A stretch of 64,000 nt of DNA from contig RPFO01000302.1 of assembly GCA_009746045.1 (NCBI GenBank), positions 1-64,000 on the forward strand, in the 5' to 3' direction. Both the position numbers and the translations under genes were made by a program. The DNA comes from Mesostigma viride (lineage: Eukaryota; Streptophyta; Mesostigmatophyceae; Mesostigmatales; Mesostigmataceae). The notes beneath the pieces are model-generated. The model was not told where the DNA came from. It worked only from the letters and a program-made list of their open reading frames with translations, and searched no databases. Shown here piece after piece: positions 1 through 7,573 of this stretch; position 1 is the stretch's first letter, and the number at the start of each line of letters is the position of its first letter.

Positions 1-600
1 AGGAAGATGATGTCCATGAGTCGCTCGTCCAACTTCGCGATCATCGCGATCACTTCCTTCCACCCCGCCATATTGACCAGCTCCCCCTTCAGCCTGTTGT
101 CCACGACCAAGGCGACGTTAGGATCCCCCGATCGCCTCGACAGGTGTGTCACCAGAGCGGCACGCAACTCGGCGATGTCCGCGCGCTTTCGACAGATCTT
201 GCCCTGGTCGAGCTCTTGAAATGGCACCCCGTCCACGCCGTGCCGGGCCAGCCACACCACGCCGGGCCACACGCGGGACTTCACCTCGTAGAAGTGGATC
301 GGGATCGCCGCTTCCTCGTCCTGCACCTCTATTATCCTGTCCGTTTCGACCACGTTCCATCCCTGGCTGTTCGTGTATTTGTATCCGTCCCGCGCGTAGT
401 CGTGCAGAAGGATCAGCTGCAGAGGTGACAGCCCGCGCAGGTACTCCAGACAGTCGCCGTACCATTTCATGTCGATGAGGTCGGGTATGTCCCCCCTCAC
501 GTACCCGGGCATGGTCTGAAACACCGGGTCGAGGAGATCGTGACGAAACGTCTTTATTTCCAGCGTCTCCGACTCCCATTTCGGGGATACGCCAGGATCA
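1..600 (-). CDS. Partial ORF running off the left edge, unknown function
   Basis: An open minus-strand frame is uninterrupted from about 600 to the window edge, so its stop lies outside. The translation is well mixed (for example DLIDMKWYGDCLEYLRGL and PIHFYEVKSRVWPGVVW), typical of a real globular protein. The first in-frame ATG is near 512, but protein-like sequence continues upstream of it and the frame overlaps the small ORF 554-811. The two may be one gene split by a single-base shift between 575 and 660, where a run of four G lies. I recognise no family. Confidence 0.5.
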
Positions 601-811
601 TGAACGACCGATGATACAACAGCCACCCCAGTCTTGGGAACTCCAGCTGGCTGACCCCGGTCTCGAACACGGGCACGCGGTCGTACGACGCGTTTCCTTC
701 GGCCTCGCAGAACCGCCTGTGCGCTTGGTCCGCGTATCTCGAGTCGCGCTCCTCCCTCAGCCTGTTGAACTTGTCTATCCACCTCTTCTTCGCCTTTTCG
801 GTCAGAGCCAT
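554..811 (-). CDS. Small charged protein, possibly the 5' part of the gene to its left
   Basis: 85 codons starting MALTEKAKKRW, rich in Arg, Lys and Glu. A box reading ATATATA (818-824) lies 7-13 nt upstream of the ATG, the spacing seen at other genes here, and it chooses this ATG over the one at 853. The C-terminal 20 residues turn into low-complexity Arg/Trp sequence where the overlapping left-hand frame becomes protein-like, so a frameshift joining both ORFs is likely. No family recognised. Confidence 0.5.
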   Translation of the reverse strand: MALTEKAKKRWIDKFNRLREERDSRYADQAHRRFCEAEGNASYDRVPVFETGVSQLEFPRLGWLLYHRSFMILAYPRNGSRRRWK

Positions 812-845
812 CGCGCCATATATACACGTGACGCAAATTATTATT

Positions 846-986
846 TCACACAACGCGGCGTTTGACGGCGCGCCCCGTGCACGCTTGGTAGGCCCCTAGT
901 CCGAGAACCACGGCCAGGTAAACGCCCACCACGGCGACGGTCGCGATCCTGTCTCCCTTGGACACTTTGTTGAGCTTGGAGTCCAT
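846..986 (-). CDS. Small single-pass membrane protein (46 aa)
   Basis: The ORF encodes a short Lys-rich N-terminus, a hydrophobic segment of about 20 residues (roughly 14-34, ATVAVVGVYLAVVLGLGAY) and a basic Arg/Lys tail, a topology common in small virion membrane proteins. AT-rich sequence (ataaaataaaa) lies just upstream. No homology recognised. Confidence 0.55.
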   Translation of the reverse strand: MDSKLNKVSKGDRIATVAVVGVYLAVVLGLGAYQACTGRAVKRRVV

Positions 987-1041
987 GATATTTATTGATG
1001 GGTTCATAAAATAAAACCGCATTTGTAATTCAGCGATATCC

Positions 1042-1431
1042 ATGAGATCCGGTAGATGCACTTCTTCCACCAAGACGGGCAGCCGGTGCAGGCGCGCGGC
1101 CGTCCCGGGCGGCCGCCACCACTGCGCCCAGCACGCCACCAGGGGCCGCAGGGGGCACTGCATGCGGGCAGACGAGTTTTTCGACGCCCGCGACACTTTC
1201 CAGCCCGAGGACGACCAGGGGGGTGGAGGGTTCATGAACGGTGTGCGCCGACGGATCCGAAACCTGTGGGGATCCGCGTCCGCCCCGTCCAGCCCCACGC
1301 GCGCCTCGGTCGACGCCAGCGGGCCCTTCTCACCGGCGCCGGGTCCCAGACGCCCGGGAGGGCCGGGTCCCGGAGGCCCGGGAGGCGGCCCGGGCCCGGG
1401 AAGCGGGCCGGACCTGCCCCCCCCCTTCTAG
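1042..1431 (+). CDS. Cys3His zinc-module protein (DUF5763-like leader) with Pro/Gly tail
   Basis: 129 codons. Residues 5-31 carry the module RC-x6-SRC...C-x2-H also seen in seven other proteins in the window, followed by the R-x-MRADE stretch shared with the 29640-30356 protein. The rest is basic and then a Pro/Gly-rich low-complexity tail. The module resembles small zinc-binding DUF5763-type domains; no enzymatic role is visible. The frame stays open beyond the TAG at 1429-1431, so the stop may be an indel artefact near the C8 tract just before it. Confidence 0.6.
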   Translation: MRSGRCTSSTKTGSRCRRAAVPGGRHHCAQHATRGRRGHCMRADEFFDARDTFQPEDDQGGGGFMNGVRRRIRNLWGSASAPSSPTRASVDASGPFSPAPGPRRPGGPGPGGPGGGPGPGSGPDLPPPF

Positions 1432-1740
1432 TGGCGGCACCGCCCCCCCGCGGCGGCACTGGCAGCGGCGACGGCCCCAGCCGCGACCACGACCGCGACT
1501 ACGAAGATCTACAAGTACTACCAGCCCGCTCCTTACTACTCGTACTACCCCGCCTACAACCCTGTGTACGTGGTGCGCGGGGCCACGAAGCCCCGTCCGC
1601 GCCCACGCCCGCGCCGGTCGCCCCCCGTCTACATCATCCAGCGCTCCGCTCCCAAGAGGAGGGCGCGTCCCACGAGGTCGAAGTCGACCGCCAAGAAACG
1701 CGCGCGGCCTCTCAGGAAGCCGGCGTATCGGTATAGTTAA
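1432..1740 (+). CDS. Basic Tyr/Pro-rich small protein lacking an ATG
   Basis: This is the same frame as the preceding gene after its TAG. It encodes an Ala/Thr stretch, a Tyr-rich segment (KIYKYYQPAPYYSYYPAYNP) and a strongly basic Arg/Lys/Pro tail ending at TAA 1738-1740. No ATG is present in frame, so it is either the C-terminal half of the preceding gene disturbed by indels in the C-rich tracts near 1420-1450, or uses a non-ATG start. The tail looks like a DNA- or virion-binding basic protein. A third open stretch in the same frame follows to 1916. Confidence 0.4.
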   Translation, partial: WRHRPPAAALAAATAPAATTTATTKIYKYYQPAPYYSYYPAYNPVYVVRGATKPRPRPRPRRSPPVYIIQRSAPKRRARPTRSKSTAKKRARPLRKPAYRYS

Positions 1741-1936
1741 AGATGGAACCGCGGCTCCACCCTCCCCTCGCCCGTGTGGTGTGGCCTCTCGCCCGCCCTG
1801 GAGGTCTCCTCGTACGCGGGCTCGTCCATGACGCGCCCGTTCACGCGGATGGAGCCTCTCTGGGACGGCGTGACTGTCAACTTTGCTAGACACAACCCCA
1901 TGCGTCGTCAGTAGTACCAGGTGCGCGGATAACTTT

Positions 1937-2221
1937 CTACACCGTCGCCCGGAAGACCTTGTTGGTGTCCTCGGCGTAGACGATCCTGAGTATGGCGGCG
2001 AGCGCCCCCACCCCGGTCCCGCTCCCCATCGGTGCGGGGGGCGGGGCGATCACGGGGGGGTAGTTGTCCCTGTAGAAGTTGCCCACGTCCGACCAGGGGT
2101 CGAAGGGGGAGGGCGGGGCGGTGTAGACGAGCTCGGAGAACGGGTTGGAGTCGGCGATGACCACGACGGGGCGCGTGGGGGCGTCGGAGGTGAGGAAGCT
2201 AAGAGGGACTCTTTGGGCCAT
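1937..2221 (-). CDS. Small Pro-rich protein, unknown
   Basis: 94 codons starting MAQRVPLSFLTSDAP, with a Pro-rich middle and a short hydrophobic stretch near residues 70-84 (GVGALAAILRIVYAED). A clear TATATATA box (2239-2246) sits about 17 nt upstream of the ATG. No family recognised; small size and composition fit a structural or accessory protein. Confidence 0.6.
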   Translation of the reverse strand: MAQRVPLSFLTSDAPTRPVVVIADSNPFSELVYTAPPSPFDPWSDVGNFYRDNYPPVIAPPPAPMGSGTGVGALAAILRIVYAEDTNKVFRATV

Positions 2222-2238
2222 GTCCGTTTGCGCTGTGG

Positions 2239-2246
2239 TATATATA
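2239..2246 (-). promoter_or_regulatory. TATATATA promoter-like box
   Basis: Eight alternating T/A bases in a GC-rich background, 17-25 nt upstream of the ATG of the 1937-2221 gene. Similar boxes precede other genes, for example ATATATA at 818-824, GATATAC near 7537 and AGTATAC near 17311, suggesting a shared promoter element. Confidence 0.55.
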
Positions 2247-2366
2247 CAAGCTATTTTTCTGGGCCGCCCATACCAGCACGAGGGGGGTGATCGGCGGGGG
2301 TCGGGAGCTCAGGTCCGGTCCGGCGTACGGCCGCGGGTCGGCCATGTCTTCTCACACCACCGCGGG

Positions 2367-3496
2367 TCATTTTTCCTCCTCTTGGGACGCGACCCCGGCC
2401 ACGATGGCGACCCGCTCGCCGTTCCTCCCCCGCACCCGTTTGTTCGGGATGGAGACGCCGTAGGGCCTGAGCAGGTCCCCCAGCTCCTCGTTGGTGACTT
2501 TCCTCGAGCAGCTGGTCTTCAGCTCTAGGAAGTCGTGGAAGAAGAGCTTGCGGAATGCGGAGAGCTGCATGTGCGCCTGCGGGTCCAGCCGGACGAGGCG
2601 GCTGGCCTTGAGGAAGGTGCGCAGGTGGGCGCCCATGGAGGCGCCGGTGGGGTCCTCCTGCCCCACGGCGTCGTCCTCCGGCTCCTCCATCTCCTCGTCC
2701 TCCTGCCTGCCGCCGCCCTCGGGCACCCCTGTCACCCTCGCGGCCTTCTGGCACGCAGCCCGCATCTGCTGCTCCTCCTCGTCCGCGGACGGCCACATGA
2801 GGCGGTGGGTGAGCGCGTCGCTCTTCTTGCCCCCCTTCCCCGTGTGGTTGTGGTAGTTGAGCGTGAGGCGCTGCCTGAGGTTGCGGATGGTCGCGTCGAC
2901 CCAGGCGGGGGGCTGCACGCCGTGCTCGGACAGGTGCTTGCGGACCGCCCGCAGCTGCAGGAGGTCGGTGAGGTCGTACACCCCGCTGGCGCTGCAGTCC
3001 TCCAGGAAGGCCTCCTCCTGCTCTCCGACGGTGAGACATAACTCGTACTTCTGCATGTACTCGACGGCCCAGTCCCTTTTCTCCTTCCGGTCGGCGACCC
3101 CGGTCCTGTGCTGGAAGAAGCCCTTGATGTCGAACCACCAGGGGGCGGGGGGGATCTCGCGCGCCACGGGGGCGTCCGAGTGGCGCAGGGCCAGGTTCTG
3201 CACCCACATCCACCTCTTGGCGGGGGTGCACGAGTTGGCGAGGACCCCCCCCTCGCCTGGAACACGGCGGCCCACACCCGCGTGTGGTCCGTCCACTTGT
3301 CCTGGTCCATGAGCCGGAAGTCGTATGGGGGCAGCCCCTTGAGCTCGAGGAAGTCCCGGAAGGCGGGCGCGACGTCCTTCTCCACGCTGATCCAGTCCAC
3401 GCAGTGGGCGGCGGGCACCACGTGCCGGTCCGCGAACTCGCACGCCAGCCGCGCCAGCTCGTCCAGGGTGAAGGGGCACTCTCCCGGGGTCGCCAT
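2367..3496 (-). CDS. Conserved-looking protein of about 375 aa, one frameshift
   Basis: The N-terminal part (MATPGECPFTLDELARL...) reads in one frame from 3496 to about 3250. The rest reads in another frame to TGA 2367. The switch falls exactly on a C8 run at 3245-3252, so I treat it as one gene with a probable sequencing indel. The middle is acidic and Glu-rich. The last 60 residues have a pattern (NEELGDLLRPYGVSIPNKRV) that could be a winged-helix DNA-binding domain like those at the end of D5-type helicases, but this is weak. No firm family. Confidence 0.6.
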
Positions 3497-3520
3497 GTAT
3501 ATGTGTCATGCGACGAGATG

Positions 3521-3580
3521 TTATTTGTCACCACGTAAGCGCGCGTTGTGCTCGTCCATCGCCCTCATCTGACTCCGCAT
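3521..3580 (-). CDS. Possible 19-aa microprotein
   Basis: A very short ORF (MRSQMRAMDEHNARLRGDK) with AATATAATC about 10-20 nt upstream, occupying the gap between two genes. The promoter-like box and charged amphipathic composition are the only support. Confidence 0.2.
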   Translation of the reverse strand: MRSQMRAMDEHNARLRGDK

Positions 3581-3645
3581 TTCATCGGGAAGATTATATT
3601 TGGTGCATGAGGCAAGTCCTTGGGTGATTATTTGGCAAATCACCG

Positions 3646-3924
3646 TTAAGGCCTTTTGGCCCTTCGACACCTGCTGCTGGGGGGCGCGGACATCTGCATC
3701 CCGGCTGTCTCGTCCACAAAGGTCTCCCCACCCGCGAAGGGCTTATCGGGCACCCCCCCAGGCACAGGAAGGCGGACCTGGGTGCCCCTTTGCTGGCCAT
3801 GAAACCAGGGTGGGGGGGGTAAAAAGGGCTCGTCAACTTCCCTTCTCCGGAGTGCCGACACCAATAAAATAACGAGACTCGCAAGAACGACGATGAAGAG
3901 AGCGCCGACTAGGAGGCCACCCAT
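3646..3924 (-). CDS. Small membrane protein (N-terminal anchor)
   Basis: 92 codons. Residues 2-25 form one strong hydrophobic segment (GGLLVGALFIVVLASLVILLV) followed by RRR, as in a signal anchor with the tail in the cytoplasm or virion interior. The remainder is Pro-rich and polar. Upstream AT-rich sequence (aaataatgac) precedes the ATG. No family recognised. Confidence 0.55.
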   Translation of the reverse strand: MGGLLVGALFIVVLASLVILLVSALRRREVDEPFLPPPPWFHGQQRGTQVRLPVPGGVPDKPFAGGETFVDETAGMQMSAPPSSRCRRAKRP

Positions 3925-3940
3925 TTACATGTACCTGTCA

Positions 3941-4324
3941 TTATTTATAAACGAGGACGTAAACAAGTAGCGCCGTTGCCAGAACCAGCACGACGGAGGC
4001 GGCGATTGCCACCGAATGCCCGCCGTCGCGGTCACGACGGGTGATCAGCTGGCGTTGGAATTGGTCGCGTCGCTCCATGTATCCCTCGATCGAGTCCCTT
4101 CTCAGCGTGGTCGCACGAAACTGGTCCCTTTGCACCTCGCCCGAGGGCCCTTGGTTGACGTTTGTCGGGCTGGGCGCGTCAGTGGTGGTGGGCGGTGGCG
4201 AGGTTGCCGACGAACGGTTCTCCCTCTCTGCGACCATTTCGGCCTTCAGCTCCTTGTAGGAGGGCTGTCCTTGCAGGGGAAGGTTCCCCGTCTGGTACAA
4301 GTACGTAGGGGGGTAGAAGGGCAT
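3941..4324 (-). CDS. Tail-anchored membrane protein
   Basis: About 127 aa from the ATG at 4324 (MPFYPPTYLYQTGNLP). An ATG 13 codons upstream is in frame but gives a less likely N-terminus. The middle is polar with Pro/Thr and Arg-rich helix (ERRDQFQRQLITRRDRDGG). The last 22 residues are a hydrophobic helix (AIAASVVLVLATALLVYVLVY). The layout matches tail-anchored small virion proteins. Unknown function. Confidence 0.55.
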   Translation of the reverse strand: MPFYPPTYLYQTGNLPLQGQPSYKELKAEMVAERENRSSATSPPPTTTDAPSPTNVNQGPSGEVQRDQFRATTLRRDSIEGYMERRDQFQRQLITRRDRDGGHSVAIAASVVLVLATALLVYVLVYK

Positions 4325-4435
4325 GATGATAGTGTTACAATAACGCAGGTTATTTTGGCGCACTGCTGCGGGCGTCGGACGAGGCCGGAGTAGGTACCCC
4401 TCCCCCCCAGCCCGAATGCCAGCATAAGGATTGTC

Positions 4436-5787
4436 TCACCCCCGGCGCACCCCTCCTCCGGAGCGCCTCGCGACCCTTCTCGCCCCGACACGATGGCCGC
4501 CACTTGCCTGCCCGCCTCCGTCGTCCTTTACCCGCTTCTTTCCCTGCGCCCCTTTTCGATATTGCCTGTACTTATCGGGCGCGTTCTCTGCCATGTCTGC
4601 TCTATACTCGCGGTCGCGGGCGGCCTTTTGCGCCTTCTGGAACGCCTCTGGATCCGCCAGCCGCTGTCTCTCCCTCTCGGCCCACGCCTCTTCCCGCGCC
4701 CGCTCTCGAGCAAGCCCCCCCTCCCTCCACTCCGTGTGCCTTTGGAGCCATGGAGGGGGCTCGGGCGTCAGAAAGGCCTCAAGGTCGTTTGCCCCCGCTT
4801 TCTCTGTCAGCCGGTGTTTTCGCTCCGTTATCGCCCGCTGTATTCGCTCCTTTTCCTTCTGGATGGCCAGTACTTTTAGCTCCTGCTTCTTTTTTAGATA
4901 TTGCCTGTACTTCTCGGGCGCGTTCTCTGTCATGTCCGCTCTCCGCTCGCGGTCGGCGGCGGCTTTTTCTGCAATTCGGAACGCTTCAGGATCCGCCAGC
5001 CAACGTCTTTCCCTCTCCGCCCATGCCTCTTCCCGCGCCCGCTCTCGAGCGGGCCGCCCCTCCCTCCACGCCGCGTGCCTTTGGATCCATGGGGGGTCCT
5101 CCGACATCAGAAAGGCTTCCAGGTCGGCTACCGAGGAATCGGCCACACCCGGTCCCGGTGATGGGTCGTCCGACGCCGGTTCCCTCATCTCCCGTTCCCT
5201 TGCCTGATGGATGGCCTTGTCGATTCGTTGCCTCTTCTCCATCAATGCCACATGGACCGCCCAATTCCTGTCCGCTACACTCTTTTTTTTAACGGTGTTC
5301 CACAGTCTTTCCAACCCTGACTTCTCACGAGTTGCGTTCTCTATCATGTCCGCTCTCCACTCACGCTCATCTGCGGCCCTTTGCGCCCTCATGAACGCCT
5401 CTGGATCCGCCAGCCGCCGTCTTTCCCTCTCCGCCCATGCCTCCTCCCGCGCCCGCTCTCGTGCGGCCCTCCCCTCCCTCCACTCCGTGTGCCTTTGGAG
5501 CCAGGGGGGTCGTCCGACATCAGGAAGGCCTCCAGCTCGGCTACCGAGGAACCGGTATCCCCCGGTCCCGGTGGCGGGTCCTCCGACGTCAGGAACGCCT
5601 CCCACGAGAAACCACCCTGACCGGGTCCGCCCGCGTCACCTGTGGCCTCGTGGCCGCTCGTTCTCTCCGCCGGCTCGTCGTGTCCGGTATCGTGTGCGCG
5701 CACCCGGTGTTTGCGGGTTCCCTTCGCCCTCGAGGGCGCCTTGCTCTTCTTCTTCGCGTTACTCGCGGTCGCGCGACCTCTCGCCAT
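4436..5787 (-). CDS. Triple-repeat charged coiled protein (about 450 aa), one frameshift
   Basis: The N-terminus (MARGRATASNAKKKSKAP) is Lys/Arg-rich and nucleolar-signal-like. It is followed by three copies of a unit of about 110 residues, each starting near LEAFLM-S-DPPW and containing QRH-x-EWREG, ARERAREEAWAERER and LADPEAF, and ending near RADM-ENA. The first repeat changes frame at a G6 run (5504-5509), which I read as an indel. Repeats are long, Glu/Arg-rich and predicted helical. Function unknown; a structural or nucleic-acid-associated role is inference. Confidence 0.6.
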
Positions 5788-5817
5788 GTGTTCGATACCA
5801 TGGTGGCAGTTTTTTTT

Positions 5818-6348
5818 TCAGCGGTGCTTGCACGTGAATTCCAGCACCATGGCGAACGTCTCGTCTGCCAGGTTGAGTAGGACGCGAGGGCGCTTCCCGT
5901 CTTCATCAAGTGCGGGGGGGATCTCGTAGATCTCCACCTCGACGGACTGCACGCCCGGGAGCTCCGGGGTGAAGATGACCTTCTCGTCCATCTCGTGGGC
6001 GGGGCGGTACAGCTCCACCCCGTTGGGCATCACGAAGAAGTACGCCTTGCCCGCCATGAAGTCCTCGGCGGTGGCGGACGTGATGTCGGGTCCGGGCGCG
6101 GCGGGCACGGCGGTCACGACCTTGTCGAGGCTCCTGTCGCCCACCTTGACGTGCACGGCGGTGCTCAGTCCGACCCCCGCGGTGGCGGGGACATTGGCCC
6201 ACACGAGGCGGCAGGAGGTGACGTCGCGGAGGGGGGACTTCAGCAGGAACACGGTGTGTCCCGCCCCGTTCGAGCCGGTCAGGAACACCTGCATCCTCTT
6301 TTCTAACCCGGCGCTGGGTCCGGTGCAGCTCGATAGCGCGTAGTTCAT
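5818..6348 (-). CDS. Unknown beta-rich protein (176 aa)
   Basis: A clean ORF starting MNYALSSCTGPSAGLEKRM. Alternating hydrophobic residues (VFLLKSPLRDVTSCRLVWANVP, VEVEIYEIPP) suggest a beta-sandwich, as in small virion proteins. Its ATG overlaps the stop of the upstream gene by 4 nt, so the two are probably co-transcribed. No family recognised. Confidence 0.6.
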   Translation of the reverse strand: MNYALSSCTGPSAGLEKRMQVFLTGSNGAGHTVFLLKSPLRDVTSCRLVWANVPATAGVGLSTAVHVKVGDRSLDKVVTAVPAAPGPDITSATAEDFMAGKAYFFVMPNGVELYRPAHEMDEKVIFTPELPGVQSVEVEIYEIPPALDEDGKRPRVLLNLADETFAMVLEFTCKHR

Positions 6349-6746
6349 CGGGGCTGGGGTACGATACTCTTAGGAGTCATTTTTTTCATCCACGCGTACA
6401 GGGCCAGCACGGAGAGCGCGACGACGGCGAAGGAGATGCCCACGAGCAGCTTGATCTTGCGCGCGTCCTCTTGGGCGTCCTTGGCCAGCACGCTCTTCAT
6501 CTGCGTCTCGTACGCGTACCGCTGCTCCTCCAGCGCGCGGGTGGCCTCCTCTTCCATCCCGGATCGCTGCAGCACGAGCGCGTCGTTCACTTGCGTCTCC
6601 ATAGGGGCCAGGGCTCTACTTACGGCGTCGGCGGCTGCCCTCGCGGCCATGGCGGCCGTCAGACACGCCGTCGTGAGTGTGTCTTTGCACTGGGCCACGA
6701 TGTCGGGTGGGTACCCGGAGGTGTCCGGCGCGGACTTATTTCCCAT
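6345..6746 (-). CDS. Myristoylation-motif, tail-anchored membrane protein
   Basis: 133 codons. The N-terminus MGNKS fits an N-myristoylation signal. The middle is Ala-rich and helical with heptad-like charges. Residues 108-125 are a membrane helix (LLVGISFAVVALSVLALYAW) followed by a basic tail. This layout resembles small NCLDV envelope proteins. It overlaps the downstream gene by 4 nt. Confidence 0.6.
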   Translation of the reverse strand: MGNKSAPDTSGYPPDIVAQCKDTLTTACLTAAMAARAAADAVSRALAPMETQVNDALVLQRSGMEEEATRALEEQRYAYETQMKSVLAKDAQEDARKIKLLVGISFAVVALSVLALYAWMKKMTPKSIVPQPR

Positions 6747-6788
6747 GTAGCGAGTTGTAAGGTAACGGAGGTTTTTTTGTCACGTTCG

Positions 6789-6839
6789 TCCACGTGCGGG
6801 GGTCGAACCCGCCCCGTAGTCGCCCTGACGCGACGTGGA
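6789..6839 (-). ncRNA. tRNA-like minimal structure (possible mascRNA-like RNA)
   Basis: On the minus strand a perfect 7-bp acceptor-like stem (TCCACGT/ACGTGGA) encloses a perfect T arm (GCGGG-TTCGACC-CCCGC). Only 20 nt separate the 5' acceptor strand from the T arm; these can form one short hairpin (GTCGC/GCGAC). There is no room for both a D arm and an anticodon arm, so it is not a standard tRNA. It lies in a 210-bp gap without a gene. It could be a tRNA remnant or a processed tRNA-like RNA. Confidence 0.35.
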
Positions 6840-6956
6840 TGGGGGACTTACCTGATGGGCCTGACGGGGTGGAGTTCCTGCGTGCATGCAAACGAAACGA
6901 GGTCAGTCAAACGCGAAAACAAAGAGGAGGACGGGCGGGGCTACGCCTCAGACGCC

Positions 6957-7532
6957 TCAGAAGAACCTGATGTGTTTCGGGACACCGGTCGCCCTCGCGA
7001 CCAGCGCGCGGCGAGACAGAGGGGCGACCTTCTTCTTCTTTTTCTTCCGCTGGTGACTGGCGGCCGACGCGCGGGCGGGGGCACTGGAATCGCCGAAACG
7101 GATGTGCTTGCCGCTCCACGCGGACTTGATCCGGGGGAACGTGCGGCCCGGGGCGCAGTACCCGGCGCTGGTCCTTGGCAACAGGATGCGGCGACGGTAC
7201 TGGGTGCGCCCGAGCTGGGCGCAGGCCTTGCGCCACCTCGACGCCGTGGCACTCGATGCGCGCCTCTTCCTCTGCACGTCGTAGTACCTCTGATCGCCTT
7301 CCGCGAGCGCCACGAAATTGGCCTTTTTCAACTCGGGCCACCCCATCATGTACTCCGTGGCCTTGATCGCGTTATTCTGGTAATCCCTGTATTTGTCTCT
7401 CGCCTTGAGGTTTGTAATTTTCTTAAGATTGCGCCCGATGTCGTCGGCCCGCGCACCAGCTAGGTCGGACAGAAAACTGCGATAGAGGTCCTTCGCCTGC
7501 TTGGGGGTCTCCTTCCAGTTGCTCCTTCCCAT
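6957..7532 (-). CDS. Basic protein of 191 aa, unknown
   Basis: The ATG at 7532 (MGRSNWKETPKQAKDLYRSF) follows a GATATAC box by a few nt and is preferred to the longer upstream open frame, which is a shadow of the helicase gene. The first 100 residues look globular and helical; the C-terminal third is Arg/Lys/Ser-rich with a run of lysines. Probably nucleic-acid binding by composition only. Confidence 0.5.
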   Translation of the reverse strand: MGRSNWKETPKQAKDLYRSFLSDLAGARADDIGRNLKKITNLKARDKYRDYQNNAIKATEYMMGWPELKKANFVALAEGDQRYYDVQRKRRASSATASRWRKACAQLGRTQYRRRILLPRTSAGYCAPGRTFPRIKSAWSGKHIRFGDSSAPARASAASHQRKKKKKKVAPLSRRALVARATGVPKHIRFF

Positions 7533-7573
7533 GTTCGATATACATAGCACACGAGAAAAAAAAAAGACCAGGA

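Noticed and set aside
2251-3534. 427-aa ORF in another frame over the 2367-3496 gene
   Set aside because: Arg/Gly/Pro-rich shadow; the protein-like reading is in the two other frames joined at the C8 run.
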